Source: Nitratidesulfovibrio termitidis HI1
Lineage (GTDB): Bacteria; Desulfobacterota; Desulfovibrionia; Desulfovibrionales; Desulfovibrionaceae
NCBI RefSeq assembly: GCF_000504305.1
Contig: NZ_KI632512.1
Location: 151,307 to 215,306, forward strand
DNA length: 64,000 bases
Reading direction: 5' to 3'
This document shows positions 8,700-18,058 of the stretch, piece by piece; position 1 is the first letter of the stretch, and every line of letters starts with the position of its first letter. Position numbers and translations under genes: made by a program. The notes under the pieces were generated by a model that worked only from the letters and a program-made list of their open reading frames with translations, was not told the DNA's origin and did not search any database.

Positions 8700-10398
8700 A
8701 CCCGTTGCATATGCAGGGCAGGGCACGGTGGCCGGATCGTCCGCACCTTCCGCGCCCTCCGTCCCGCTCGTGCCGTCCGGTACGAACGGGGCGGCCGTGA
8801 CGCCGTCCACCGCCGGAATCCCCGGCATGGGCGGTACGATCGGCATCGCCAACCTGCCCTCGGATACCTGCGGGACGTGCAACCGCGCGGCGTACGCACC
8901 CGTCCGCGCGGAACACGACCTGCTGGGCGAAATGTCCGTGCCCGCGGATGCCTACCACGGCATCCATACCCTGCGGGCACTGGACAACTTCGCCGTTGCC
9001 GGGCGGCGCCTCCACCCGGGACTCGTGGAGGCGCTTGCCCTGGTCAAGAAGGCCTGCGCCCGCGCCAACGCCGAACTGGGCCATCTGGAGCCCCGCGTGG
9101 CCGATGCCGTATGCGCCGCCTGCGACGAGATGCTGCACGGCGATCTGGGCGCGCACGTGCTGGTTGATGCCTTGCAGGGGGGCGCGGGCACCTCGGCCAA
9201 CATGAACGTCAACGAGGTGCTGGCCAACCGGGCGGAAGAATTCATGGGCGGCACGCGCGGCGCGTACCGGCTGGCGCACCCGCTGGACCACGTCAACCTG
9301 CACCAGTCCACAAATGACGTCTTTCCCACGGCGCTGCGGGTGGCGGCCATGCGCGGCCTGCGCGAACTGGAGCGGGCCGTGGCCGCGCTGCAACGCGCCT
9401 TTCAGGACCGCGAACGCGACTTCGCCGGGGTGGTCAAGCTGGGCCGTACGCAGTTGCAGGACGCCGTGCCCATGACCCTGGGGGCGGAATGCTCCGCCTG
9501 GGCGGAAGCCCTTTCGCGCGACCGCTGGCGCATCTTCAAGTGCGAGGAGCGGCTGCGCGTGGTCAACCTGGGCGGCACGGCGGTGGGCACGGGCATCACC
9601 GCCCCGCGCGACTACATCTTTCTGGTGGTGGAGCGGCTGCGCGAGGTGACCGGCCTTGGCCTGGCCCGTGCCGAGAATCTGGTGGACGCCACCCAGAACG
9701 CCGACGTGTTCGTGGAGGTTTCCGGCATCCTGAAGGCGCACGCGGTGAACCTGCTGAAGATTTCCGCCGACCTGCGGCTGCTGGCCTCCGGCCCGCGCGG
9801 TGGGCTGGGCGAACTGGCGCTGCCCGCCGTGCAGGCCGGGTCCAGCCTGATGCCCGGCAAGGTCAACCCGGTGATCTGCGAGGCTGTGGCCCAGGCGGCC
9901 ATGCGCGCCCTGGGCAACGACGCGGCCCTGACCCTGGCCGCGCAGGCCGGGCAACTGGAACTGAACGCGTTCCTGCCGCTGGTGGCGGATGCGCTGCTGG
10001 ACACCATTTCCATTCTCACCCGCGCCTGCGTCATGTTTCGCACCCGCTGCGTGGAAGGCATGCGGGCGGACGCGGCGGCCTGCGCGCGCCACGTGGACGA
10101 TTCGTGGGGCACGGTGACCGCGCTGGTGCCGGTGCTGGGCTACGAGGGGGCCACCCGGCTGGTCGGCGTCATGCGCGAGCGCGGCTGCGGCCTGCGCGAG
10201 GCCGCGCGCCACACCGGCCTGCTGGACGAGGCCGCGCTGGAAGCGCTGCTGTCGCCCGAGGCCATGGCCCGGCTGGGAAGGCCGACAGGGCAGGCGATGC
10301 GCTCCGGCGTCCTCCGAAACGGTCGGGACAGTAGCCCTGACAATGCCCCTGGCAATGGCCGCGACGACGACCACGGCAACGGGCAGGGACGGCCATGA
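8686..10398 (+). CDS. aspA: Aspartate ammonia-lyase-like protein within the hydrogenase maturation operon
   Basis: Member of the aspartase/fumarase superfamily, 570 residues. The signature GSSLMPGKVNPV is at 385-396, and the other conserved blocks GTSANMNVNEVLANRA, LHQSTNDVFPT and GRTQLQDAVPMTLG are present, as in aspartases (aspartate to fumarate plus ammonia). The first 75 residues are an extra Ser/Pro/Gly-rich segment ending in CGTCN, and the C-terminus has an Asn/Asp/Gly-rich tail; neither belongs to the core fold. It overlaps hydG by 14 bases and hydE by 4, so it is embedded in the operon. Ammonium is thought to be the nitrogen source for the azadithiolate bridge, so a supply role is plausible but inferred. 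Fumarate hydratase is excluded mainly by similarity to the aspartase blocks. Confidence 0.88.
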   Translation: MSSAEPVAYAGQGTVAGSSAPSAPSVPLVPSGTNGAAVTPSTAGIPGMGGTIGIANLPSDTCGTCNRAAYAPVRAEHDLLGEMSVPADAYHGIHTLRALDNFAVAGRRLHPGLVEALALVKKACARANAELGHLEPRVADAVCAACDEMLHGDLGAHVLVDALQGGAGTSANMNVNEVLANRAEEFMGGTRGAYRLAHPLDHVNLHQSTNDVFPTALRVAAMRGLRELERAVAALQRAFQDRERDFAGVVKLGRTQLQDAVPMTLGAECSAWAEALSRDRWRIFKCEERLRVVNLGGTAVGTGITAPRDYIFLVVERLREVTGLGLARAENLVDATQNADVFVEVSGILKAHAVNLLKISADLRLLASGPRGGLGELALPAVQAGSSLMPGKVNPVICEAVAQAAMRALGNDAALTLAAQAGQLELNAFLPLVADALLDTISILTRACVMFRTRCVEGMRADAAACARHVDDSWGTVTALVPVLGYEGATRLVGVMRERGCGLREAARHTGLLDEAALEALLSPEAMARLGRPTGQAMRSGVLRNGRDSSPDNAPGNGRDDDHGNGQGRP

Positions 10399-11438
10399 TG
10401 CACCGCGACGAGATTCTCGGCCTGCTGTTCGAAACACCCTTCGACCAGCTTGCGGCCCGCGCCGACGCGGTTCGCCGCGAAGTTAAAGGCGACGTGGTGC
10501 ACGTGCGCGGCATCGTGGAATTTTCCAATCATTGCATCCGCAATTGCGTGTACTGCGGGCTGCGCCGCGACAACGCGCAGGCGCGCCGCTACCGGCTGAC
10601 CCTGCCGGAGGTGCTGACGGCGGCGGGCGAGGCTGCCGCAGCCGGGGCGGACACCGTGGTGCTGCAATCGGGCGACGATTACGGCATGGCCCCGCGCGCC
10701 CTTGCCGACATGGTGGAGGTGGTGAAGACCCGGCTGGGTCTTGCCGTCACCCTGAGCGTGGGCGAACGCCCGGCACGGGATTACGCCCTGTGGCGTGCCG
10801 CCGGGGCGGACCGCTTTCTGATGAAGCACGAGACGGCGGACGCCGCCCTGTACGCCCGTCTGCATCCCGGCAAGACGCTGGCCCAGCGGCTTGCGGCCCT
10901 GCGCCACCTGCGCGACGCGGGCTACGAGGTGGGCAGCGGGTTCATCGTGGGGGTGCCGGGGCAGCGCCCCGAATCGCTGGCCGACGACGTGCTGCTGGTG
11001 TGCGAACTGGCGGCGGACATGTGCGGGGCCGGTCCTTTCGTGCCCAACAGCGCAACCCCGCTGGCCGGGGCGGCGCACGGCCCGGTGGAACTGACCCTGC
11101 GCTGCATGGCCGCGCTGCGCATCGCCCGTCCCGGCCTGAACCTGCCCGCCACCACCGCCCTGGCCACCCTGGCCCCGCAGGACGGGCAGCTTGCCGGTCT
11201 GCACGCGGGCGGCAATGTGCTGATGCCGGGCTTCACCCCCGCAGCCCGCCGGGCGGACTACCACATTTACGACCACAAGCGGCGCGTGGACATGGACGAC
11301 GCGCTGGACACCATCCGCCGGGCCGGGCGCGTGCCCGCAGCGGCGCAAGGAGCAAGGGCATGCAGGATACCCCAAGGGGACTGCGGCTGCACATCGGCAT
11401 CTACGGACGCCGCAACGTCGGCAAGTCGTCGCTGCTGA
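10395..11438 (+). CDS. hydE: [FeFe] hydrogenase maturase HydE (radical SAM)
   Basis: Radical-SAM enzyme that acts on the HydG synthon to build the diiron precursor of the H-cluster. The 347-residue protein has CIRNCVYC (C47, C51, C54), a GSGFIVGVPGQ segment and the C-terminal ANVLMPGFTP-like block (GGNVLMPGFTP). The ATG at 10395 overlaps the aspartase stop as ATGA; a second ATG follows at once. The last 26 codons lie over the start of hydF in another frame, a 79-base overlap, giving a cysteine-rich tail (CRIPQGDCGCTS) that is probably not part of the fold. Length is normal for HydE (about 350). Confidence 0.95.
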   Translation: MMHRDEILGLLFETPFDQLAARADAVRREVKGDVVHVRGIVEFSNHCIRNCVYCGLRRDNAQARRYRLTLPEVLTAAGEAAAAGADTVVLQSGDDYGMAPRALADMVEVVKTRLGLAVTLSVGERPARDYALWRAAGADRFLMKHETADAALYARLHPGKTLAQRLAALRHLRDAGYEVGSGFIVGVPGQRPESLADDVLLVCELAADMCGAGPFVPNSATPLAGAAHGPVELTLRCMAALRIARPGLNLPATTALATLAPQDGQLAGLHAGGNVLMPGFTPAARRADYHIYDHKRRVDMDDALDTIRRAGRVPAAAQGARACRIPQGDCGCTSASTDAATSASRRC

Positions 11439-12610
11439 ACGGGCTGGTGGGGCAGGGCGCGTCCATCGTTTCGGACACGCCGGGCACCACTACCGACCCC
11501 GTGGAAAAGACGCTGGAGCTCGACCCGGTGGGCCCCGTGGTGTTCATAGACACGGCGGGCATCGACGACGAGGGGGCGCTGGGCGCGCTGCGCCGCGAAC
11601 GCTCGGAGCGCGCGCTGGACCGCACCGACGTGGCCCTGCTGGTCACCGACGGCGCGTGGGGCCGCGACGAGGAGGCGCTGGCGGAGGCCTTTGCCGCGCG
11701 CAAGCTGCCGTACTTCGTGGTGGCCAACAAGGCGGACCTTGCGGACGGCACGCCCGGCGGGGCGCTGTACCCGACCGTGCGCGATGCGCTTGCCGGGCGC
11801 GGCATCCCCGTGGTGGCGGCCTCGGCCCTGCTGGGCCAGGGGCTGGACGCCGTGCGCGAGCGCATCGCCATGCTGGCCCCGGAACACGCCATCGCCCAAC
11901 CGCACATGTTGTCCGACCTGGTGCCGCCGGGGGGACTCGTGGTGCTGGTGGCGCCCATCGACCTCGGCGCGCCCAGGGGGCGGCTGATCCTGCCGCAGGT
12001 GCAGGCCATCCGCGACCTGCTGGACGGCGACCAGATGTGCCTGGTGGTCAAGGAGCGCGAACTGCGCGCCGCGCTGGATCGCCTGTCCGCGCCGCCGGAC
12101 CTTGTGGTGTGCGACTCGCAGGTGGTGCTGAAGGCGGCGGCGGATACCCCGCCCGGCGTGCCCCTGACCACCTTTTCCATTCTGATGGCCCGGCTGAAGG
12201 GCGACCTGGTGGAACTGGCGCGCGGGGCTGCGGCCATCGAACGGCTGGGGCCCGGCGACCGGGTGCTGATAGCCGAGGCCTGCACCCACCACCCCCTGGC
12301 CGACGACATAGGTCGGGTCAAGATTCCCCGCTGGCTGCGCCAGTATGCGGGCGGCGACATCGAAATCGACGTCGCCGCGGGCAAGGAACTTTCCGAGGAC
12401 ATGGCCGCTTATGCGCTGGTGGTGCATTGCGGCGGCTGCGTCATCAACCGGGGCAACATGCTGGCCCGGCTGCGCGCGGCGCGGCGGGCGGGGGTGCCCA
12501 TGACCAATTACGGGCTGGCCATTTCGCTGACGCAAGGGGTGCTGCCCCGCGCGCTGGGACCGTTCCCGGCGGCGCTGGACGCCTTCCGCGCGGCGGCGAA
12601 GGACGCCTGA
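11360..12610 (+). CDS. hydF: [FeFe] hydrogenase maturase HydF (GTPase scaffold)
   Basis: GTPase and iron-sulfur scaffold that assembles the diiron subcluster and delivers it to the apo-hydrogenase. The 416-residue protein begins with a Ras-like G domain: P-loop GRRNVGKS at 16-23, DTPGTTTD, DTAG and NKAD. The C-terminal cluster-binding part carries CTHHPLAD and VVHCGGC, the expected CxH...HCxxC ligands. The ATG at 11360 lies inside the hydE frame after an AAGGAGCAAGGG site. The next gene, for the large subunit, begins 124 bases later after a stretch with two copies of CGGTACAAGG, whose meaning is unclear. Confidence 0.96.
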   Translation: MQDTPRGLRLHIGIYGRRNVGKSSLLNGLVGQGASIVSDTPGTTTDPVEKTLELDPVGPVVFIDTAGIDDEGALGALRRERSERALDRTDVALLVTDGAWGRDEEALAEAFAARKLPYFVVANKADLADGTPGGALYPTVRDALAGRGIPVVAASALLGQGLDAVRERIAMLAPEHAIAQPHMLSDLVPPGGLVVLVAPIDLGAPRGRLILPQVQAIRDLLDGDQMCLVVKERELRAALDRLSAPPDLVVCDSQVVLKAAADTPPGVPLTTFSILMARLKGDLVELARGAAAIERLGPGDRVLIAEACTHHPLADDIGRVKIPRWLRQYAGGDIEIDVAAGKELSEDMAAYALVVHCGGCVINRGNMLARLRAARRAGVPMTNYGLAISLTQGVLPRALGPFPAALDAFRAAAKDA

Positions 12611-12734
12611 CGCCACCCCGGTGGCGGCGGGCGGTGTCGGACCGGTACAAGGCGGCGCGGTACAAGGAGGTGTTCGGACGGCGTCGCGGGTGCCAACGAC
12701 GTGATCGCAACCTACAACCACAGGAGACGTGCAG

Positions 12735-14000
12735 ATGAGCCGTATCGAAATGGAGAAGATCTTCTACGAAGATCATTCTCCGGACCCCAAGACGGATCCC
12801 GACAAGCTCTTCTTCATCCAGATCGATGAATCGAAGTGCATCGGGTGCGACACCTGCCAGCAGTACTGCCCCACGGGCGCCATTTTCGGCGACACGGGCG
12901 ACGCGCACAAGATTCCCCACGAGGAACTGTGCATCAACTGCGGCCAGTGTCTGACCCACTGCCCCGTGGGCGCCATCTACGAATCGCAGTCGTGGGTGAC
13001 CGAGATCGACAAGCAGATCAAGGCCAAGGACGTCAAGGTCATCGCCATGCCCGCGCCCGCCGTGCGCTACGCCCTGGGCGACGCCTTCGGCCTGCCCGTG
13101 GGCGCCGTGACCACCGGCAAGATGTTCTCGGCGCTCAAGGAACTGGGCTTCGACCACTGCTGGGACAACGAATTCACCGCCGACGTGACCATCTGGGAAG
13201 AAGGCACCGAATTCGTGCAGCGCCTGACCAAGAAGCTGGACAAGCCGCTGCCCCAGTTCACCTCGTGCTGCCCCGGCTGGCACAAGTACGTGGAATCGCT
13301 GTATCCGGACCTGTTCCCGCACATGTCGTCGTGCAAGTCGCCCATCGGCATGCTGGGCACGCTGGCCAAGACCTACGGCGCGGACCGCATGAAGTACGAC
13401 CGTTCCAAGGTGTACACCGTGTCCATCATGCCCTGCACCGCCAAGAAGTACGAAGGCATGCGCCCGCAGCTGTGGGACAGTGGCTACAAGGACATCGACG
13501 CCACCATCGACACCCGCGAACTGGCGTACATGATCAAGAAGGCCAAGATCGACTTCACCAAGCTGCCCGACGGCAAGCGCGACACCCTGATGGGTGAATC
13601 CACCGGCGGCGCGACCCTGTTCGGCGTTACCGGCGGCGTCATGGAAGCGGCCCTGCGCTACGCCTACCAGGCCGTCACCGGCAAGAAGCCGGAAAGCCTG
13701 GACTTCAAGGGCGTGCGCGGGTTGCAGGGCGTGAAGGAGGCCACGGTGAACGTGGGCGGCGTAGACGTGAAGGTGGCCGTGGTGCACGGGGCCAAGCGCT
13801 TCCATGACGTGTGCGAACTGGTGAAGGCGGGCAAGGCCCCGTGGCACTTCATCGAGTTCATGGCCTGCCCCGGCGGTTGCGTGTGCGGCGGCGGCCAGCC
13901 GGTGATGCCCGGCGTGCTCGAAGCAGCGGACCGGCGGGTTACGAAGATGTACGCGGGTCTCAAGAAGCGCTTGGCCATGGCCAGCGCCAGCCGGGCATAG
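12735..14000 (+). CDS. hydA: Periplasmic [FeFe] hydrogenase large subunit
   Basis: Catalytic subunit for reversible hydrogen oxidation. The 421-residue protein has two ferredoxin-type 4Fe-4S sites (C35, C38, C41, C45 and C66, C69, C72, C76). The H-cluster motifs are TSCCPGW (C178, C179), MPCTAKKYE (C234) and [13 protein letters not shown], the same residue numbers as in the D. desulfuricans enzyme. C178 is the expected proton-transfer cysteine. It has no signal peptide of its own; export is by partnership with the Tat-signalled small subunit. A further ATG six bases upstream exists, but AGGAGA sits best for 12735. The C-terminal end ([10 protein letters not shown]) resembles the processed tail of the D. 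vulgaris enzyme. Confidence 0.98.
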   Translation: MSRIEMEKIFYEDHSPDPKTDPDKLFFIQIDESKCIGCDTCQQYCPTGAIFGDTGDAHKIPHEELCINCGQCLTHCPVGAIYESQSWVTEIDKQIKAKDVKVIAMPAPAVRYALGDAFGLPVGAVTTGKMFSALKELGFDHCWDNEFTADVTIWEEGTEFVQRLTKKLDKPLPQFTSCCPGWHKYVESLYPDLFPHMSSCKSPIGMLGTLAKTYGADRMKYDRSKVYTVSIMPCTAKKYEGMRPQLWDSGYKDIDATIDTRELAYMIKKAKIDFTKLPDGKRDTLMGESTGGATLFGVTGGVMEAALRYAYQAVTGKKPESLDFKGVRGLQGVKEATVNVGGVDVKVAVVHGAKRFHDVCELVKAGKAPWHFIEFMACPGGCVCGGGQPVMPGVLEAADRRVTKMYAGLKKRLAMASASRA

Positions 14001-14011
14001 GAGGAACCACC

Positions 14012-14386
14012 ATGCAGATCGTCAACCTTACCCGGCGCGGCTTTCTGAAGGCCGCCTGCGTCGTCACCGGCGGCGCCCTGATCAGCATCCGCATGACCGG
14101 CAAGGCCGCGGCCGCCACCAAGCAGCTGAAGGACTACATGATGGACCGCATCAACGCGGTCTACGGGGCGGACGCCAGGTTCCCGGTGCGCGCCTCTCAG
14201 GACAACAAGCAGGTGCAGGAACTGTACAAGACCTTCCTTGAGCACCCCATGGGGCACAAGGCGGAGCAACTGCTGCACACCCACTGGGTGGACCGCTCCA
14301 AGGCCATCGAGCGCATGAAGGCCGAAGGGGCCTACCCCAACCCGCGCGCCAAGGAATTCGCGGGCAACACCTACCCCTACGAATAG
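14012..14386 (+). CDS. hydB: Periplasmic [FeFe] hydrogenase small subunit
   Basis: A 124-residue partner of the large subunit. It begins with a twin-arginine signal ([20 protein letters not shown]), which should carry the folded heterodimer across the inner membrane through the Tat system. The mature part ([19 protein letters not shown] and on) wraps around the catalytic subunit in known structures. AGGAGG is well placed before the ATG, 11 bases after the large-subunit stop. Last gene of the operon; a strong hairpin follows at 14545-14598. Confidence 0.96.
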   Translation: MQIVNLTRRGFLKAACVVTGGALISIRMTGKAAAATKQLKDYMMDRINAVYGADARFPVRASQDNKQVQELYKTFLEHPMGHKAEQLLHTHWVDRSKAIERMKAEGAYPNPRAKEFAGNTYPYE

Positions 14387-14709
14387 CGGCGGGGGTGCCG
14401 CGCTGGCGTGGTGCCAGACACGACGCCCTGACGCGGGCATTGGCCCGCACCCGTGCATGATCCGACGGCCCGCCTGCGACGAGGGGAGAAAACCCCTGAC
14501 ACCAAGGGCGAGGTCACGGAACGAAGCGAAGATGCAGATGCATGACGGCGCAAGGGCCGGGCATCCGGATGGTTCCGGGTGCCCGGCCCTTGCGCCGTGT
14601 GTTGGGAAATGTGGCAGGAAGGTTTGGCGGCGCGGGTAAGGGAAGGGTGCGCCGCGCGCGGCGGGGGGATGTCAGGAACGGTTGCCCAGTGGAATCGGAT
14701 CGAGCGGAA
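14387..14709. other. Intergenic region between convergent hydrogenase and zinc operons
   Basis: 323 bases between the hydB stop and the zur stop (minus strand). The only clear element is the 19-pair hairpin at 14545-14598. I see no credible small gene here. Confidence 0.6.
14545..14598. terminator. Large perfect hairpin between convergent operons
   Basis: A 19-base arm (14545-14563, starting ACGGCGCAAGG) and its exact complement (14580-14598) surround a 16-base loop. It lies between hydB (plus) and zur (minus), so it can end transcription from both sides. No long T run follows on either strand, so it may act by blocking or protecting RNA ends. Confidence 0.65.
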
Positions 14710-15177
14710 TCAGTCCCTGCGGCACCGCCTGCACACACCGTCCAGGCGCACTTCCACGTGCTCCACGGTAACCCCGGCGGGCAGCAGGGTGGCCGCGTCC
14801 AGCGCCTTGGGCAGCGGGGGCAGGCAGGTCATCACCCCGCAACGGGTGCACTGGAAATGGCCGTGCGGCGCGTTTTCCCCCGCCGGGGCCATACAGTGCC
14901 GGAAGGCGCCGTCGGCCCCGCTGTGGCGTTGCAGGATGCCCGCTTCCACCAGCAGGTCCAGGGTGCGGTACAGGGTCACCTTGTCCATGCGGGTGGTGCG
15001 GCGCACCGCGTCCAGCAGTTCCTGCGCGGCGGGGGCATGGGGCAGGGCGGCCAGGGCCTCCAGCACGGCGATGCGGCGGGGGGTGGCTTCCAGCCCGGCG
15101 TGTTCCAGCCGGGCGCGGGCGTCGGGCTCGGCAGGGGCGTGCGGGGCGGTGGCGTGGTGATGCGCGGTGTTGGTCAT
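14710..15177 (-). CDS. zur: Fur-family zinc-uptake regulator (Zur)
   Basis: A 155-residue Fur-family repressor. The N-terminus is His-rich (MTNTAHHHATAPH), followed by a winged-helix domain (ATPRRIAVLEAL; MDKVTLYRTLDLLVEAGIL) and a dimerisation domain with HCMAP, HGHFQCTRCG and a terminal CRRC. The two CxxC pairs fit the structural zinc site. It is the last gene of the znuA-znuC-znuB-zur unit and overlaps znuB by four bases (ATGA). That context, and the palindrome at the znuA promoter, favour Zur over Fur or PerR. Confidence 0.9.
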   Translation of the reverse strand: MTNTAHHHATAPHAPAEPDARARLEHAGLEATPRRIAVLEALAALPHAPAAQELLDAVRRTTRMDKVTLYRTLDLLVEAGILQRHSGADGAFRHCMAPAGENAPHGHFQCTRCGVMTCLPPLPKALDAATLLPAGVTVEHVEVRLDGVCRRCRRD

Positions 15178-16025
15178 GAAGCAACCTTGGCTTGCGCCCG
15201 TCGGGCGGTCTTGCGGGCCATGATGCGGCGCAGCATACCCGCGCCGGACACGGCCATGAACCCTGCCGAGGCCACGGCGATGATGGCCGCGCCGGATGTC
15301 ACGTCCCAGCGGTAGGCCAGGGCCAGCCCGCCCACGCAGAACACGGTGCTCCACGCGGTGGCGGCAGCCATCATGGAGGGCAGCGAGCGGGCCGAGCGCG
15401 CCGCGATGAACGGCGGGATGGTCAGCAGGGCCATGACCAGCACCAGCCCCACCACGCGGATCAGCATCACCACGCCCACCGCCGTCATGCCCACCACCAG
15501 GTAGTGCGCGGTGCGCACCGGCAGGCCGCGCGCCTCGGCGAATTCGCGGTCGAAGGATGTCACCAGCAGGGTCTGGTGGCACAGGGCCACCACGGCCAGC
15601 AGTACGGCATCCAGCGCGGCCATCAGGTACAGGTCGGTGGCCGGCACGGCCAGGATGGACCCGAACAGAAAGCTCATCAGGTCGGCCTTGTAGCCGGGGG
15701 TAAGGTCTATGAGGATGATCCCGAAGGCCATGCCCGCCGCCCACAGCACGCCGATGGCCGTATCCGCCTTTTCGGGCCGCTTCAGCGCCACCCCGGCCAT
15801 GAGCATGGACGAGGCCACGGAAAAGCCGATGGCGCTGGGCAGCACCGGCCAGCCGTAATGGAAGGCCAGCCCCACGCCACCGTAGGCCGCGTGCGACACG
15901 CCGCCAGCCAGAAACACCAGCCGGTTCACCACCACCAGGGTGCCGATGACCCCGCAGGCAATGCTGGCCAGCAAGGATGCGGCCAGGGCCTGCTGCATGA
16001 AGTCGTAGGAGAGCGCGTCGAGCAT
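15174..16025 (-). CDS. znuB: Zinc ABC transporter permease ZnuB
   Basis: A 283-residue integral membrane protein of the ABC-3 family with about eight hydrophobic segments, including LAASLLASIACGVIGTLVVV near the N-terminus and a conserved GGVSHAAYGGVGLA block. It forms the inner-membrane channel for zinc delivered by ZnuA. Its start shares one base with the znuC stop and its stop overlaps zur, so the four genes are tightly coupled. Manganese transport by a close relative cannot be excluded from this protein alone. Confidence 0.92.
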   Translation of the reverse strand: MLDALSYDFMQQALAASLLASIACGVIGTLVVVNRLVFLAGGVSHAAYGGVGLAFHYGWPVLPSAIGFSVASSMLMAGVALKRPEKADTAIGVLWAAGMAFGIILIDLTPGYKADLMSFLFGSILAVPATDLYLMAALDAVLLAVVALCHQTLLVTSFDREFAEARGLPVRTAHYLVVGMTAVGVVMLIRVVGLVLVMALLTIPPFIAARSARSLPSMMAAATAWSTVFCVGGLALAYRWDVTSGAAIIAVASAGFMAVSGAGMLRRIMARKTARRAQAKVAS

Positions 16026-16945
16026 CAGGCGTCCTTTGCGGCGGGGGAGGTCTGCGAGGTGGAGGCGGTCGTGGAATCGGTGGGCGCGGCGGCGGCGGAG
16101 GGCGGCATGTCGCCCATACGCGGCAGCACCGGAAACAGCCCGGACACGGAGGAGATGAACGCCCCCATGGGGCAGGTCTTTTCGTGGTGGCCATAGAGCA
16201 TGCTCAGCATGTCCGGGGTCAGCCCCGCGCCCCGGCTGTGCACCAGGGTGCGGTTGACGAAGGCCACGTTGGAGAAGGTGGACGTGGCGATGGACAGGTC
16301 GTGGCTGACCACCACCAGGGTGTGCGGGCCGCGCAGGGTGCCCAGAAATTCGAAGAAGCAGAACGAGCCCTGCGGGTCGATGGAGGCGGTGGGCTCGTCC
16401 AGCAACAGCAGTTCCGGCTGGGCCATCAGGGCGCGCGCCACCACGGCCCGCTGTCGCTGCCCGCCGGAAAGCTCGCCCACCATGCGCCGCTCCATGCCGG
16501 AAAGGCCCACCTGGTCCAACGCCTCGCGGGCGCGGTCGATGGACGCGGCATCACGTGACCAGTGGCGGCCCAGCAGGCCGCGCCGGGTGCCCGCAAGGCC
16601 CATCAGCACCACGTCCAGCACGGTGACGGGAAAGTCCAGCCGGGCCGTGGAATACTGCGGCACGTAGCCGATGCGCGGCAGCGCAGCCTGTGGTGCGCCG
16701 CCAAACAGCGTGACGCTGCCGGAACGCGGGGCCAGCAGGCCCAGCAGCAGTTTGAGCAGGGTGGTCTTGCCGCCGCCGTTGGGCCCGAGCACGGCCAGGA
16801 ATTCGCCGCGCTCGACGGTAAGGTCCACGTGGTCCAGCACCGGTTCATCGCCATAGGCGAAGCACAGGTCGCGCACGGCGATGACCGGTTCGTGCGGTGT
16901 ATGCGGTGCGCCCGGCATGCCGGGCGCACTGGCGGACATGTGCAT
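16025..16945 (-). CDS. znuC: Zinc ABC transporter ATP-binding protein ZnuC
   Basis: A 306-residue ABC ATPase. Walker A GPNGGGKT is at 54-61, the signature is LSGGQRQR, and Walker B is [12 protein letters not shown], with the switch histidine in VVVSHD. The last 45 residues form a Ser/Thr/Pro/Ala-rich tail not needed for ATPase function. The ATG at 16945, five bases after GTAGG, is preferred; another ATG at 16939 is possible. It lies seven bases downstream of znuA. Confidence 0.93.
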   Translation of the reverse strand: MHMSASAPGMPGAPHTPHEPVIAVRDLCFAYGDEPVLDHVDLTVERGEFLAVLGPNGGGKTTLLKLLLGLLAPRSGSVTLFGGAPQAALPRIGYVPQYSTARLDFPVTVLDVVLMGLAGTRRGLLGRHWSRDAASIDRAREALDQVGLSGMERRMVGELSGGQRQRAVVARALMAQPELLLLDEPTASIDPQGSFCFFEFLGTLRGPHTLVVVSHDLSIATSTFSNVAFVNRTLVHSRGAGLTPDMLSMLYGHHEKTCPMGAFISSVSGLFPVLPRMGDMPPSAAAAPTDSTTASTSQTSPAAKDA

Positions 16946-16951
16946 GCGTGC

Positions 16952-18001
16952 CTACTTGTTCAGGGTTTTGGCCATGGCCTCGGCCACGCGGCGAATGTTG
17001 GCGGCCCAGTCTTCGGCCAGCGGATCGGCCTCGATGAGCGTGGCGCCCACGTTGCGGGCGATGGTTTCCGCGCCGCGTTTGGAGAACTGCGGCTGGACGA
17101 AGATGGTTTCGATCTTCTCCTTCTTGGCGAACTCCACGATGCGGGTCAACTGCTTCGGCCCCGGTTCGCGTCCCTCCACCTCTATGGCCACTTCGCGCAG
17201 GTTGTAGTTGTGGGCAAAGTAGCTCCACGCCGGGTGAAAGACCATGAAGCGGCGACGGTTTTCGGGCACGTTCTCGAACAGGCCGTTGATATGCAGGTCC
17301 AGGTCGTCCAGTTCGCGCACGAAGGCGTCGTGGTTGGCGCGGTACAGGGCGGCATGGGCCGGGTCGGCCTTGACCAGCGCGGCCTTGATGGAACCGGCCA
17401 GCACCTTCACCAGCGCGGGAGACAGCCAGATGTGCGGGTCGCCGCCTTCGTGGTGATGGTGATGACCTTCGGCGGCCTCGCCGTCATGGTGGTCGTGGTC
17501 TGCGTCATGGTCACCGTCATGATCGTGGTCATGCATTGCGTCGTGGTCATGGTCCTCGTCCATGGCGTGTTCTTCTGCCGGGGCGTGTTCTTCTTCCGGC
17601 AAAAGGTCGATGCCCTTTTCCAGGCGCACCAGGGTCATGTCCTTGCCGCCCGCCGCCGTGATGCGGTCCAGCCAGGCCTTTTCGAAGGGCACGCCGATGG
17701 TCATGTACAGTCTGGCAGCCGCCAGCCCGCGCATCTGGCTGGGTTTCGGCTCGTAGGTGTGCGGGTCTGCGCCGGGGGGCACCATCACCGTCACCTCGGC
17801 CAGGTCACCCGCGATGCGCTGGACGAAATACTTCTGCGGCAGGATGCTGACCGCCACCTGCACGGCGGCAGCGGCGCTGGCGGGCGCAACGGCGGGGGAA
17901 CCGGGCACGGCAAGCAGGCCGGACAGCAGGAACAGGGAGAGCAGGGCGAATCGGGCAACCCGGGTCGGGATGGCTTTCGGAAGGGCAAAGGAGATGTTCA
18001 T
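16952..18001 (-). CDS. znuA: Zinc ABC transporter substrate-binding protein ZnuA
   Basis: A 349-residue periplasmic metal-binding protein of cluster A-I. The signal peptide spans about 1-45. Metal-ligand motifs are ADPHTYEP (H81), DPHIWLSP (H190) and HPAWSYFAHNY. Between the first two lies a long Asp/His/Glu-rich loop (about 139-187, with many HD and HH pairs), typical of zinc rather than manganese binding proteins. A GGAGG site sits before the ATG at 18001. Its promoter has a perfect 9-3-9 palindrome, so zinc-responsive repression by Zur is likely. Confidence 0.94.
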   Translation of the reverse strand: MNISFALPKAIPTRVARFALLSLFLLSGLLAVPGSPAVAPASAAAAVQVAVSILPQKYFVQRIAGDLAEVTVMVPPGADPHTYEPKPSQMRGLAAARLYMTIGVPFEKAWLDRITAAGGKDMTLVRLEKGIDLLPEEEHAPAEEHAMDEDHDHDAMHDHDHDGDHDADHDHHDGEAAEGHHHHHEGGDPHIWLSPALVKVLAGSIKAALVKADPAHAALYRANHDAFVRELDDLDLHINGLFENVPENRRRFMVFHPAWSYFAHNYNLREVAIEVEGREPGPKQLTRIVEFAKKEKIETIFVQPQFSKRGAETIARNVGATLIEADPLAEDWAANIRRVAEAMAKTLNK

Positions 18002-18033
18002 GGCGCCTCCGGAGGAACGGGATGAAGGGTTGA

Positions 18034-18054
18034 AAATGCAACTCGGTTGCATTT
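18034..18054. promoter_or_regulatory. Probable Zur operator
   Basis: AAATGCAAC (18034-18042) and GTTGCATTT (18046-18054) are perfect complements separated by TCG. The site lies 33 bases upstream of the znuA ATG, immediately downstream of the -10 box at 18059-18064, so a bound dimer would block initiation. Assignment to Zur rests on the adjacent genes. Confidence 0.75.
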
Positions 18055-18058
18055 GAGC

